NCBI GenBank assembly: GCA_963664585.2
Contig: CAXXEO010000019.1
Location: 1-64,000, forward strand
Origin: G963664585 sp963664585
GTDB lineage: Bacteria > Bacillota > Clostridia > Oscillospirales > Ruminococcaceae
Length of the DNA stretch: 64,000 nt
Direction: 5' to 3'
Notes under the pieces: model-generated
Databases searched by the model: none
Told to the model about the DNA's origin: nothing
The model's input: the letters and a program-made list of their open reading frames with translations, nothing else
Translations under genes and position numbers: made by a program
Shown: piece after piece, positions 54,037 to 63,262 of the stretch
How the letters are laid out: the number at the start of each line of letters is the position of its first letter
Position numbering within the stretch: position 1 is the stretch's first letter

Positions 54037-54126
54037 TGTAAAATCTAAAACGTGTATTTGAAGGATTCAGAATATCTTGTATATCCCCCGCCGGCGGCGG
54101 GGGATATACAAGGCTAAGATTTTACA
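54037..54126. repeat. family B palindromic element with 10-bp inverted ends
   Basis: TGTAAAATCT at 54037-54046 and its complement AGATTTTACA at 54117-54126 bracket a strong hairpin CTTGTATATCCCCCGCC / GGCGGGGGATATACAAG (54076-54112). The hairpin and right tail also occur at 9199-9255, where the left end is missing. Probably a second small non-autonomous element type. Confidence 0.7.
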
Positions 54127-54357
54127 GAGTACCAGATTCGTATGACTTTTGATTCTTTTTATGACTTTTATGGAAACGGATGCGAATTCACCACAATGTA
54201 ACATTTTGTAGTTGTTAAATACCGTAAAATCTGATACAATAATACGAATCATAGATTGAATATATTTTACATAACCCCAACATTATCCCCACGCAAACAG
54301 CGCTGGACAGTGAAAAGCAAACTATTTAAGCAATAAATCATCTGGAGTGAAAATAAA

Positions 54358-55611
54358 TTGGACGAAATCGGATGGAGTACCTATGCGGTACTTACGGGGC
54401 TACTGGTGCTTTCTGCGCTTTTCTCAGCCTGTGAGACCGCACTTTCCTCTGTCAACAAACTGCGCCTTAAACACAGGGCAGATTCCGGAAATATGGGCGC
54501 AAAAAGAGCGCTTGAGCTGGCAGACCACTTTGAACGTACCATGCCTGCCATACTGATTGGGAACAATGTAGTGAATATAGCGGCGGCATCCGCTGCCACT
54601 CTGATTGCCTCGGGCATATTTGGCGCAACGGGTGCGGCGATATCCACCGTGGCCATGACGGTCATTATCCTTATTTTCGGAGAGGTGCTTCCCAAAAGCT
54701 ATGCAAAACAGCACAGCGAGCAGGTGGCCATTTCTACCTCTCAGCTTATGAGGCTGCTTGTATTGTTTCTTTATCCTTTGGTATGGTTGTTGATGGCTTT
54801 ACAGGAGGGAATTGCCCGTCTTTACAGCGGTGAAAGCCATCCTCTGGTCACGGAAGAGGAGCTAATGACCATCATTGAAACCATCGAGGAAGAGGGTATC
54901 ATCGATGAGCAAAAAAGCGAGCTTGTCCAGTCAGCCCTTGAATTTGATGATATCACTGCCCAGGAGGTGCTGACTCCCAGGGTCGATCTTATAGCTATCA
55001 ATATTGAGGATTCAATCGAAAGCGTGAAAGAGATTGTTCTCAAAGAACGCTTTTCCCGTATCCCCGTTTATAGAGGAACAATCGACAACATAGTAGGAAT
55101 TTTGCACACCCGTGATCTGATGGAAGCAGTCATCCGCGGCGGAGAGGTTAACCTTGCCTCGTTGCTGGTACCTCCACTGTTTATACACAAAACAAAGCGG
55201 ATATCCTCTCTCCTGACCGATCTGAAGGCAGGGCGCATCCACATTGCTGTTGTAACGGATGATTATGGTGGAACGCTTGGTATAGTCACACTTGAGGATC
55301 TTCTCGAACAACTCGTTGGTGAGATATGGGATGAGGACGAAGAAGCCATCCCTTTGATCGAAAAGACGGGGCGGAACAGCTACTTGATCAGCGGTGACAT
55401 GGCAATATATGATGCTTTTGATGAAATAGGCTATGACAGCAGGAATTTTGAAAGCGACTACAGTACGATGGGCGGATGGGCTCTTGAACAATTGAAACGA
55501 ATCCCAGCAGTCGGAGACAGTTTTGAATATGATGATATCAAGGTCAAGGTGGCTCAGATGGAGGATCAGCGCATCACCCGTCTTGAGGTTTCATATACTC
55601 TACAAGAATAA
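54358..55611 (+). CDS. CNNM/CorC-type (HlyC/CorC) membrane protein with CBS domains
   Basis: 417 residues from TTG 54358 (GGAGTGA upstream). N-terminal DUF21/CNNM transmembrane domain (~1-180) with LSALFSACETALSSVNKLRL and GNNVVNIAAASAATLIA, a CBS pair (~200-330; VLTPRVDLIAINIEDSI, VVTDDYGGTLGIVTLEDLLE), and a C-terminal CorC/HlyC domain (~340-417). Such proteins are linked to Mg2+/Co2+ handling; older names call them hemolysins. Monocistronic. Confidence 0.9.
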   Translation: MDEIGWSTYAVLTGLLVLSALFSACETALSSVNKLRLKHRADSGNMGAKRALELADHFERTMPAILIGNNVVNIAAASAATLIASGIFGATGAAISTVAMTVIILIFGEVLPKSYAKQHSEQVAISTSQLMRLLVLFLYPLVWLLMALQEGIARLYSGESHPLVTEEELMTIIETIEEEGIIDEQKSELVQSALEFDDITAQEVLTPRVDLIAINIEDSIESVKEIVLKERFSRIPVYRGTIDNIVGILHTRDLMEAVIRGGEVNLASLLVPPLFIHKTKRISSLLTDLKAGRIHIAVVTDDYGGTLGIVTLEDLLEQLVGEIWDEDEEAIPLIEKTGRNSYLISGDMAIYDAFDEIGYDSRNFESDYSTMGGWALEQLKRIPAVGDSFEYDDIKVKVAQMEDQRITRLEVSYTLQE

Positions 55612-55743
55612 GCGTACTCATTAGCGATAAGAAAAATAAAAAAAACTCTATATGCTCCGTTGTCGGCGGGTAGACGGTTATCAAGAAGCCCCGTTAATTT
55701 GAATTTCGATAATTTGATGAAAAATGATTGTGGAAGTGATTAT

Positions 55744-56547
55744 ATGAGAGATTTTAGTGGTGTCAAACGAGTGGTGTTCAAGGTGGGCACCTCCACGCTG
55801 ACCCATGAATCAGGGTTGGTAAATCTTCGTCGCATGGAAAAATTGATTAAGGTCATAGCTGACCTTAAAAATGCAGGGAAAGAGATAGTCCTTGTTTCCT
55901 CTGGTGCCATCAGCGTCGGGGCTGGGAAGCTCGGCCTTGATACCCGACCTAGCGATATCCCATCCAAGCAGGCGGCGGCGGCGGTAGGCCAGTGTGAGCT
56001 CATGTATATTTATGATAAGCTCTTCGGAGAATATTATCACAATGTGGCGCAGGTGCTGCTCACCAGGGATGTGGTGGAAGAGCCGGACCGAAAGCGTAAT
56101 GTCATCAATACTTTTTCAAAACTTCTGGACTGGGGGGTCATTCCCGTCGTCAACGAAAATGATACCGTCGCCACTGAGGAGATCGAGTTTGGTGGCAACT
56201 TTGGCGATAACGATACCCTCTCGGCGATTGTGGCAGAAATTGTAGGCGCCGATGCGCTGGTGATTCTCAGTGATATTGACGGTCTATATACCAAAAATCC
56301 GAAGGAAGATCCCACCGCCACCCTGATAACTCGTGTCGAGAAGGTGGATGATGAGGTGTTTTCTCTTGCAGGGGGAAGCGGAAGCAATCGTGGTACCGGT
56401 GGTATGATCACTAAACTTTATGCAGCCCGCATCACCCAGCAGGCTGGAATCGACATGTATATCCTCAACGGCAAACAACCTGAGGTTTTATACGATTTTT
56501 TTGACGGCAAGGAGATAGGTACACTTTTTGTGGGGGTGAAATCATGA
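55744..56547 (+). CDS. proB: glutamate 5-kinase
   Basis: 267 residues from ATG 55744 (GGAAGTGA upstream). Amino-acid kinase fold: RVVFKVGTSTLTHESGLVNL, VLVSSGAISVGAGKLGL, VVNENDTVATEEIEFG, GTGGMITKLYAA. It lacks the C-terminal PUA domain of the long form, as in many Firmicutes. First step of proline synthesis. The stop overlaps the proA start as ATGA. Confidence 0.95.
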   Translation: MRDFSGVKRVVFKVGTSTLTHESGLVNLRRMEKLIKVIADLKNAGKEIVLVSSGAISVGAGKLGLDTRPSDIPSKQAAAAVGQCELMYIYDKLFGEYYHNVAQVLLTRDVVEEPDRKRNVINTFSKLLDWGVIPVVNENDTVATEEIEFGGNFGDNDTLSAIVAEIVGADALVILSDIDGLYTKNPKEDPTATLITRVEKVDDEVFSLAGGSGSNRGTGGMITKLYAARITQQAGIDMYILNGKQPEVLYDFFDGKEIGTLFVGVKS

Positions 56548-57788
56548 CTGATATAAAAGAAATCGGACGGCGCGCAAAATCCGCCTCGAAAGAAGTCTCC
56601 AATGCTTCTACCGATGTGAAAGATGGGGCACTTCGAGCGATTGCAAAGGCTTTGATTGAAAATACAGACCATATTCTCTCAGAAAACGAGAAAGATATTG
56701 CTGGCGCCCGTGAAAAGGGAATTAATCAAGCCATGCTTGACAGGCTTACACTGACGGAAAAGCGCATCACGGACATTTCGGACGGGGTTATAAAACTGAC
56801 GATGATGCAAGACCCGGCCGGTATTATCGAAAGTGAAATGACGCATCCCAACGGGCTTCGCATTTACAAGACGCGGGTGCCTATGGGTGTGATTGCGATG
56901 ATTTTTGAAGCTAGGCCTAATGTGACGGTGGATGCCGCCGCACTGTGCCTGAAATCGGGAAATGCCTGTATCCTTCGTGGAGGAAGCGAAGCCATACACT
57001 CTAACATCGCTCTTGCAAATACGATGAGAGCAGCTTTACAGTCAGCCGGATTGCCTCCGGATGCCATTATACTTGTCGAGGATACCTCCAGAGAAACCGC
57101 TACAGGGCTCATGCAACTGCGTGGCTATGTGGATCTGCTTATTCCGCGCGGTGGGGCGGGGCTGATTCAATCCGTTATGAAAAATGCCACTGTGCCTGTG
57201 ATCGAGACCGGTGTCGGCAACTGTCACATTTATGTGGATGCCTCGGCCAATCTTGCGATGGCGGTGAATATCCTTGATAATGCGAAGACTACTCGTCCTT
57301 CGGTCTGCAATGCAGTAGAAACAGTTCTCGTCCACCGTGATATAGCCCAAAGCTTTTTACCCTTGGCAAAAAAAGCTCTTGATGCCCATCATGTAGAACT
57401 TAGGGGATGTCCTGAGACCTTGCGGATCCTTCGGGAAGCGATTCCAGCGACAGAAGAGGATTATTATACCGAATTTAACGACTATATTCTTGCGGTGCGC
57501 ATAGTGGGCAGCATCGATGAGGCGATCACACACATTGCCAAATATTCTACATTCCATTCCGAAGCCATTGTGACTGAAAGCTATGAAAACAGCCAACGCT
57601 TTATCAAAGAGGTTGATGCGGCTGCCGTTTATGTCAATGCGTCAACCCGCTTTACCGATGGAAGCGAGTTCGGCTTTGGCGCGGAGATAGGGATTTCTAC
57701 TCAGAAGCTTCATGCCCGCGGTCCTATGGGGCTTCAAGAACTGACTACCTGGAAATATGTAGTCATGGGCGAGGGACAGGTGCGTTAG
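56544..57788 (+). CDS. proA: glutamate-5-semialdehyde dehydrogenase
   Basis: 414 residues, aldehyde dehydrogenase superfamily: VPMGVIAMIFEARPNVTVDA, ACILRGGSEAIHSN, catalytic Cys in RPSVCNAVETVLVH, and GSEFGFGAEIGISTQKLHAR. Reduces gamma-glutamyl phosphate made by ProB. Co-translated with proB. Confidence 0.96.
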   Translation: MTDIKEIGRRAKSASKEVSNASTDVKDGALRAIAKALIENTDHILSENEKDIAGAREKGINQAMLDRLTLTEKRITDISDGVIKLTMMQDPAGIIESEMTHPNGLRIYKTRVPMGVIAMIFEARPNVTVDAAALCLKSGNACILRGGSEAIHSNIALANTMRAALQSAGLPPDAIILVEDTSRETATGLMQLRGYVDLLIPRGGAGLIQSVMKNATVPVIETGVGNCHIYVDASANLAMAVNILDNAKTTRPSVCNAVETVLVHRDIAQSFLPLAKKALDAHHVELRGCPETLRILREAIPATEEDYYTEFNDYILAVRIVGSIDEAITHIAKYSTFHSEAIVTESYENSQRFIKEVDAAAVYVNASTRFTDGSEFGFGAEIGISTQKLHARGPMGLQELTTWKYVVMGEGQVR

Positions 57789-57880
57789 GCAGAGCTAAAA
57801 AACCTTTCACCCTCCCCCGTACGGGATGGCGGAGTACTGTAAAAGATCACATACGTGCGGAGAAATGGCGGTTTTAAAGA

Positions 57881-58573
57881 ATGACAGAAAAGAATATAAG
57901 CTTTATGGGCAAGCAACATGCAAACAGATATATTCCCATTGCAGGGGCAATTGTAGCTGTTTTAGCGCTGATTGGACTGTTGTCGGCTATATTCTGGACG
58001 ACCGACTTTATCGGCTCTATCATGGATAACACAAAGAAGAAAGAGGAGCTGGAAGCGTTCATAACCCCTGTAGTCATCTTCGATCCTGTTCCTTTCAATA
58101 ATGTCGCGGATGCTGATAAGGACTTTTTGCTGCAAGCCTCCATGTGGGCTGCCCTCCTCAGCGAAAGCCGTGAGGGATATGCCTATGATGATATTGGCCT
58201 TTTGTTGGTTCCCTCCACGGATTTGGATGCAGCAGCGGTCCGTCTGTTTGGGGAAAGTATGAAACTTACTCATAAAACCTTTGAAGATTATGACGCAAGC
58301 TATCTTTATGATGAGGCGACAAAAGCCTATCATGTTCCTCTTGTTGCCAAGGTTTCCTATTCCCCAAAGGTCGAGAAGATTATCAAGAAGGGGGACGCTC
58401 TGACTGTCAAAATAGGCTATGTGCCGCCGGGCAATATTTGGGCGATGGACGTGAACTCTAAAAAATACTCGCCAAGTCCAGATAAATATATGGTCTATGA
58501 AATGAAAAAGGTGAAGAACGGATATAACATTATTGCGATCAGGGATTTGGAGGATACTGTACCTAAGAGCTAA
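57881..58573 (+). CDS. membrane-anchored protein of unknown function
   Basis: 230 residues. One N-terminal membrane segment (~18-42, IPIAGAIVAVLALIGLLSAI) followed by an extracytoplasmic domain (~45-230) with AFITPVVIFDPVPFNNVADA and ASMWAALLSESREGYAYDDI. Charged, no cysteine, no recognised catalytic motif. It is 92 bp after proA with no terminator between, so it may be cotranscribed with proBA. RBS is weak; an internal ATG at 57905 is an alternative start. I do not recognise the family. Confidence 0.7.
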   Translation: MTEKNISFMGKQHANRYIPIAGAIVAVLALIGLLSAIFWTTDFIGSIMDNTKKKEELEAFITPVVIFDPVPFNNVADADKDFLLQASMWAALLSESREGYAYDDIGLLLVPSTDLDAAAVRLFGESMKLTHKTFEDYDASYLYDEATKAYHVPLVAKVSYSPKVEKIIKKGDALTVKIGYVPPGNIWAMDVNSKKYSPSPDKYMVYEMKKVKNGYNIIAIRDLEDTVPKS

Positions 58574-58619
58574 AGTCTGTTTTTTTAGGCTGCAGCATCT
58601 AATTCCAATTAAACGAAAT

Positions 58620-58660
58620 AAATGCCCTCATTTGCACATCAGCAGATGGGGGCATTTTTG
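58620..58660 (+). terminator. intrinsic terminator
   Basis: AAATGCCCTCATTTGC and GCAGATGGGGGCATTT, then TTG, after the membrane-anchored protein. Confidence 0.75.
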
Positions 58661-58689
58661 TACCGATTGAGAAAGCATAAAAAAGAAAG

Positions 58690-58796
58690 TACAGTTGATT
58701 TAACTTGAAAACAAGCTTGTGATTTCTTCCCCCGCCGAAGGCGGGGGAAGAAAATGACGTTTTAACTATAGCCAGTTTTTAAGTTAATTGGCTATA
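58690..58796 (+). repeat. 106-bp MITE-like repeat, copy
   Basis: TACAGTTGATTTAACTTG to TTAATTGGCTATA with core CCCCCGCCGAAGGCGGGGG. It lies between two converging transcripts. Confidence 0.88.
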
Positions 58797-58804
58797 TCAG
58801 ACTA

Positions 58805-58844
58805 AAACAAACTGACACCGTACAAAAAACGGTGCCAGTTTGTT
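58805..58844 (-). terminator. intrinsic terminator after gdhA
   Basis: Minus strand: AAACAAACTGGCACCGT pairs with ACGGTGTCAGTTTGTTT, followed by TAG; 23 bp past the gdhA stop. Confidence 0.75.
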
Positions 58845-58866
58845 TGCTTGTTGAATGTAATATTAG

Positions 58867-60213
58867 TTAGATGAGGCCTTGTGCCATCATAGCATCAGCA
58901 ACCTTCTTGACTCCGGCGAGGTTAGCACCGGCAATCAGGTTATAGCCTAAGCCGCACTCGGCCGCAGCAGCGACGGAGTTGTCATGGATGTTCTTCATGA
59001 TGGTCTTCAACTTGGCATCCACTTCCTCAGCGGTCCAGGCCAGTCTCATGGAGTTTTGGCTCATCTCAAGAGCGGAAACAGCCACGCCGCCGGCGTTAAC
59101 AGCCTTGCTCGGAGCAACGATAAGGCCCTTGGAAACCAAGTAATCGAGAGCTTCGTTGGTGGTGGGCATATTAGCAACTTCGATATAATACTTGGTGCCG
59201 TTATTAACGATCATCTCGGCTTCTTTCATGCCGATCTCGTTTTGGGTGGCGCAAGGCATTGCAACATCAACCTTGACTTCCCAGGGCTTTTTACCGGCGA
59301 CGAACTTAGCAGACGGGAACTTGTCTGCATAATCCTTAGCCTTGTCTCTGCCGGAAGCTCTCATATCGAGCATAAAATCGATCTTTTCGCCAGAAATGCC
59401 ATCCGTATCATAAATATAGCCGTCGGGGCCGGAGATGGTGACAACCTTGCCGCCCAGCTCGGTGATCTTGAGCGCAGCGCCCCAAGCGACGTTACCGAAG
59501 CCGGAAAGTCCGAAGGTCTTGCCCTTGATGGTGTCCTTCTGGTGCTTCATCACTTCGTCGGTGTAATATGTAGCGCCGAAGCCGGTAGCCTCAGGACGGA
59601 TCAGAGAGCCACCGAAAGAAAAGCCCTTACCGGTGAGAACGCCGTTTTCCCAGCAACCCTTGATTCTCTTGTATTGGCCATACAGATAACCGATTTCGCG
59701 GCCGCCTACGCCGAGGTCACCAGCGGGAACGTCAATGTCGGGGCCAATGTGACGATAGAGCTCGGTCATAAAGGCCTGGCAGAATCTCATGACTTCAGCG
59801 TCAGATTTGCCTCTGGGATCGAAGTCGGAACCGCCCTTGGCGCCACCGATCGGCAGACCGGTGAGGGAATCTTTGAAAGTCTGCTCAAAGCCGAGGAATT
59901 TCATGATGCTCCAGTTAACGGAGGAATGGAATCTCAGGCCGCCCTTATAGGGACCGATCGCGGAGTTAAACTGTACTCTGAATCCTCTATTGACCTGTAC
60001 TATGCCAGCATCGTCAACCCAGGTGACTCTGAAAGCAATCTGTCTCTCAGGCTCGACCATACGCTCAAGCAGGGATGCTTTCTGATACTCAGGATGTTTG
60101 TCGATCAGAACTTCGATAGACTTGAAGACTTCTTCAACTGTCTGGACAAATTCAGGCTCGCCAGCATTTCTCTGCTTGACTTTTTCGATCACTTCACTAA
60201 TGTAAGCGTTCAT
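58867..60213 (-). CDS. gdhA: glutamate dehydrogenase (NADP-type, hexameric)
   Basis: 448 residues, the length of the small hexameric GDH family. Motifs: GGLRFHSSVNWSIMKFLGFE, the catalytic Lys in PIGGAKGGSDFDP, DVPAGDLGVGGREIGYLYGQ, and a nucleotide fold GFGNVAWGAALKI. Interconverts 2-oxoglutarate and glutamate, linking ammonia assimilation or glutamate use to proBA nearby. AAGGAGG upstream. NADP preference is from family likeness only. Confidence 0.95.
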   Translation of the reverse strand: MNAYISEVIEKVKQRNAGEPEFVQTVEEVFKSIEVLIDKHPEYQKASLLERMVEPERQIAFRVTWVDDAGIVQVNRGFRVQFNSAIGPYKGGLRFHSSVNWSIMKFLGFEQTFKDSLTGLPIGGAKGGSDFDPRGKSDAEVMRFCQAFMTELYRHIGPDIDVPAGDLGVGGREIGYLYGQYKRIKGCWENGVLTGKGFSFGGSLIRPEATGFGATYYTDEVMKHQKDTIKGKTFGLSGFGNVAWGAALKITELGGKVVTISGPDGYIYDTDGISGEKIDFMLDMRASGRDKAKDYADKFPSAKFVAGKKPWEVKVDVAMPCATQNEIGMKEAEMIVNNGTKYYIEVANMPTTNEALDYLVSKGLIVAPSKAVNAGGVAVSALEMSQNSMRLAWTAEEVDAKLKTIMKNIHDNSVAAAAECGLGYNLIAGANLAGVKKVADAMMAQGLI

Positions 60214-60417
60214 GTGATAGCCTCCTTATATTTTGTATGTACGATCTCCAAAACGCGAATGCAAGAATTCCTTCAAAAATCTTTGGAACATCTAGAATTT
60301 TATCATTATTTTGTTGAAATTACAAGTGAAAAAACAACATTGATATATTTTTGACTGTAAAAAGACGGGAAAGTTGTAATAGATAAATTGTGGAAATAGC
60401 ACAGCTTTTCACGAAAA

Positions 60418-60453
60418 AAGCCACTGACCCCCCAAAAAACAGGTCAGTGGCTT
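60418..60453 (-). terminator. intrinsic terminator after metG-tatD
   Basis: Minus strand: AAGCCACTGACC and GGTCAGTGGCTT, followed by TTTTCG, about 30 bp after the tatD stop. Confidence 0.88.
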
Positions 60454-60485
60454 GAAATTTAGAAAAAACTGCCGGGAGTATCTGT

Positions 60486-61253
60486 CTAGCGAATACAATA
60501 TGCTTGCAATGCATTAAGCCTTGCTTGGTCAATTAGTTCCTGCGGTGTAACCCCTTTGAGAGAAGCGATGGCCTCGGCAGTCATCGGGATCATCGAGGAA
60601 TCGCAGCGCTTTCCCCGATAGGGTTCAGGCGCCATATAGGGACAGTCTGTCTCTAAAAGAAGACGGTCAAGAGGGACGGCCTGTGCTGCGCCAATGGTTT
60701 TGCGGGCACCTTTAAAAGTAATCACCCCGGTAAAGCCGATAAAAAGACCGAGGTTGACAAGCTCGGTGGCGAGTTCAGCCGAGCCTGAAAAACAATGAAC
60801 GATCCCATTTGGACGATATTTTTTTAAGAGAGCCAGAGTATCTTCATGTGCCTCACGGTTGTGGATAATCACTGGAAGCTTCAGCTCCAGAGATAACTCA
60901 AGCTGGCGGCGAAAGGCCTCTTTTTGCACCGGACGGGGAGAAAAATCATAGTGATAGTCCAAACCAATTTCACCAATGGCTTTCACTTTTTTCCCTTTGG
61001 ACAGTTCGGCCAATTTAAAGATTGCTGCGTCGTCAAGAGTTTCAGCACAGTGTGGGTGAATTCCCACTGAACAGTAGACGAATGGGAAACGGTTGGCCAG
61101 CGCAATACTTTGCAGAGAGCTCTCTACACTGCAGGCCACATTACATATTTCACTGACTCCCTGAGAGGGAAGGTCAGAAAGAACTTTCTCGCGATCCTCA
61201 TCATAGCGCTCATCATCGTAGTGAGCGTGTGAGTCGAATATTCCCCGGTACAT
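60486..61253 (-). CDS. tatD: TatD family metal-dependent DNase
   Basis: 255 residues. Metal ligands in FDSHAHYDDERYDEDRE, IGEIGLDYHYDFSP, VIIHNREAHED, GIVHCFSGSAE and ETDCPYMAPEPYRGKRCDSS. Hydrolase of the amidohydrolase fold, a predicted 3'-5' exonuclease. Its ATG overlaps the metG stop by one base (TGATG), the common metG-tatD pair of Firmicutes. Confidence 0.94.
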   Translation of the reverse strand: MYRGIFDSHAHYDDERYDEDREKVLSDLPSQGVSEICNVACSVESSLQSIALANRFPFVYCSVGIHPHCAETLDDAAIFKLAELSKGKKVKAIGEIGLDYHYDFSPRPVQKEAFRRQLELSLELKLPVIIHNREAHEDTLALLKKYRPNGIVHCFSGSAELATELVNLGLFIGFTGVITFKGARKTIGAAQAVPLDRLLLETDCPYMAPEPYRGKRCDSSMIPMTAEAIASLKGVTPQELIDQARLNALQAYCIR

Positions 61254-63238
61254 CAGCGCACCTTGGAGCCGCAGGGGACACTGTCATCCATAAAGACGAC
61301 CTTAACATCGTTTTCTCCCGCATCAGCTGCGAGTATCATTCCCTGACTCTCCACACCGCGCAGCTTGGCAGGCTTGAGATTGGCCACAATGACAATCTTT
61401 CTGCCGGCTAGCTCCTCCGGCTTATACCACGCGGCGATGCCGGACACCACTTGTCTTCCGCCCATGCCGTCGTCGAGCTTTAAAAGCAGAAGTTTATCGG
61501 ACTTGGGCACCGGTTCGCAGGTGAGGACCTTAGCGACCATCAGGTTAATTTTTGCGAAATCCGATATATCAATTAAACAGGTAACTCCTTCCGGTTCAGA
61601 AACCTCCGGCTTCTTTTGTGTGGGTGCCTTTTCAGGTGTTTGCCCAGCCAACTTTTCTGGAGTGAGGGCTTTTTCACCCTCCAGCTCATCCAGTTCTTTT
61701 TTGAGATCGATTCTGGGAAAGAGAGTTTTGCCCTTCTTCACATTATAGTGGTTATCAGCCCCATAGACGGCACCTTCATAGTTGATGAGGCGATGGTTTT
61801 CTTGAATGCCAAGCTGACCAAAGATTTCAATGCTTGTGTCAGGTGTGAAGGGCGTCATCAAGATGGCTGATATCCGGATTACTTCCAATAGGTTATACAG
61901 CACGGCTGCGAGGCGGGGGGCTTTTTCCGGATCCTTGCCCAGTACCCAAGGCGCTGTTTCATCAATATATTTATTGGAGCGGGAGATAACTTTGAAAATT
62001 TCCGTCAGGGCGTTTTGAAAGGCGTAATTCTCCATCTGCCCTTCATAAAGGCTGCGGAGCGCGTCCGTCATCGCGATGATTTGCCTATCAAGTTCGTCGG
62101 ATTCTCTCTTTTCAGGAAGACCGGTCGGAAAATATTTTTCCGACATGGAAAGAGTACGCGAGACAAGGTTTCCCAAATCATTAGCGAGATCAGCGTTAAT
62201 ACGGTTAATCAGAATCTCGTTTGAGAATACGCCGTCAGAGCCGAAGGGAAACTCCCTCAGCAGGAAATAGCGCAGTGCGTCCACGCCATAGCGCTCACAG
62301 AGGATAACCGGGTCAACCACATTGCCCTTGGATTTGGACATCTTGCCCCCTTCCAAAAGAAGCCAGCCATGACCATAAACACGCTTTGGAAGCGGAAGAT
62401 CCAGCGCCATCAGCAGGGCGGGCCAGATGATGGTGTGAAAGCGGGTAATCTCTTTACCCACAAAATGGACGTCCGCGGGCCAATATTTATCATAATCGTG
62501 GTACTTATCGTTTTTATATCCCAGTGCAGTGATGTAGTTCGAGAGGGCATCAACCCATACATAAACCACATGGCCGGGGTCGAAATCTACCGGCACGCCC
62601 CATTTGAAGGTCGTTCTTGAAACGCACAGATCCTCCAGCCCCGGCTTGATGAAATTATTTACCATCTCATTCAGGCGTGAGGTTGGCTCGATGAAACGGG
62701 GATTCTCATGGTAATAATAGTCCATCAGACGGTCGGCATATTTGGAAAGGCGAAAAAAATATGCCTCTTCCTCTGCGTCAATGACTTCGCGTCCACAGTC
62801 TGGGCATTTGCCATCCACAAGTTGTGTCTCAGTCCAGAAGGCCTCACAGGGGGTACAGTACTTCCCCTTATAGGTGCCCTTGTAGATGTCCCCGCGGTCG
62901 TACAGTTCTTTGAAAATTCGCTGTACCGAAAGTTCATGATAGTCATCTGTGGTGCGGATAAAGCGATCATTGGAGATGTTCATCAGTTTCCAGAGATCCT
63001 TAATCCCCGATACGATATTGTCTACATAGGCCTTCGGCGTTGTGCCGGCGGCCTTTGCCTTTTCCTCTATTTTCTGGCCGTGCTCATCAGTTCCGGTGAG
63101 GAACATCACATCAAACCCCTGCATTCGCTTGAACCTCGCCATAACATCGGCCGCCACCGTGCAATAGCTGTGCCCGATGTGAAGCTTGTCCGACGGATAG
63201 TATATGGGCGTGGTGATGTAGAAAGTTTTACCTTCCAT
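61253..63238 (-). CDS. metG: methionyl-tRNA synthetase
   Basis: 661 residues from ATG 63238 (AAGGAGGAG upstream). Class I signatures HIGH (~20-23) and KMSKS (~302), a zinc knuckle CTPCEAFW ... CPDCGRE, an anticodon-binding helical domain, a Pro/Lys-rich linker, and a C-terminal tRNA-binding OB domain (KINLMVAKVLTCEPVPKSDK, SQGMILAADAG). The longer frame start at 63262 covers the RBS and was not used. Confidence 0.96.
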   Translation of the reverse strand: MEGKTFYITTPIYYPSDKLHIGHSYCTVAADVMARFKRMQGFDVMFLTGTDEHGQKIEEKAKAAGTTPKAYVDNIVSGIKDLWKLMNISNDRFIRTTDDYHELSVQRIFKELYDRGDIYKGTYKGKYCTPCEAFWTETQLVDGKCPDCGREVIDAEEEAYFFRLSKYADRLMDYYYHENPRFIEPTSRLNEMVNNFIKPGLEDLCVSRTTFKWGVPVDFDPGHVVYVWVDALSNYITALGYKNDKYHDYDKYWPADVHFVGKEITRFHTIIWPALLMALDLPLPKRVYGHGWLLLEGGKMSKSKGNVVDPVILCERYGVDALRYFLLREFPFGSDGVFSNEILINRINADLANDLGNLVSRTLSMSEKYFPTGLPEKRESDELDRQIIAMTDALRSLYEGQMENYAFQNALTEIFKVISRSNKYIDETAPWVLGKDPEKAPRLAAVLYNLLEVIRISAILMTPFTPDTSIEIFGQLGIQENHRLINYEGAVYGADNHYNVKKGKTLFPRIDLKKELDELEGEKALTPEKLAGQTPEKAPTQKKPEVSEPEGVTCLIDISDFAKINLMVAKVLTCEPVPKSDKLLLLKLDDGMGGRQVVSGIAAWYKPEELAGRKIVIVANLKPAKLRGVESQGMILAADAGENDVKVVFMDDSVPCGSKVR

Positions 63239-63262
63239 GTTAACTCCTCCTTGCAAATACAA

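Noticed and set aside
9199..58796. Dispersed repeats considered as CRISPR
   Set aside because: Copies are single, kilobases apart, inverted relative to each other and without regular spacers or cas genes.
58984..60354. 456-codon open frame on the plus strand opposite gdhA
   Set aside because: It is the antisense shadow of a strongly conserved gene; no RBS, no recognisable protein family.
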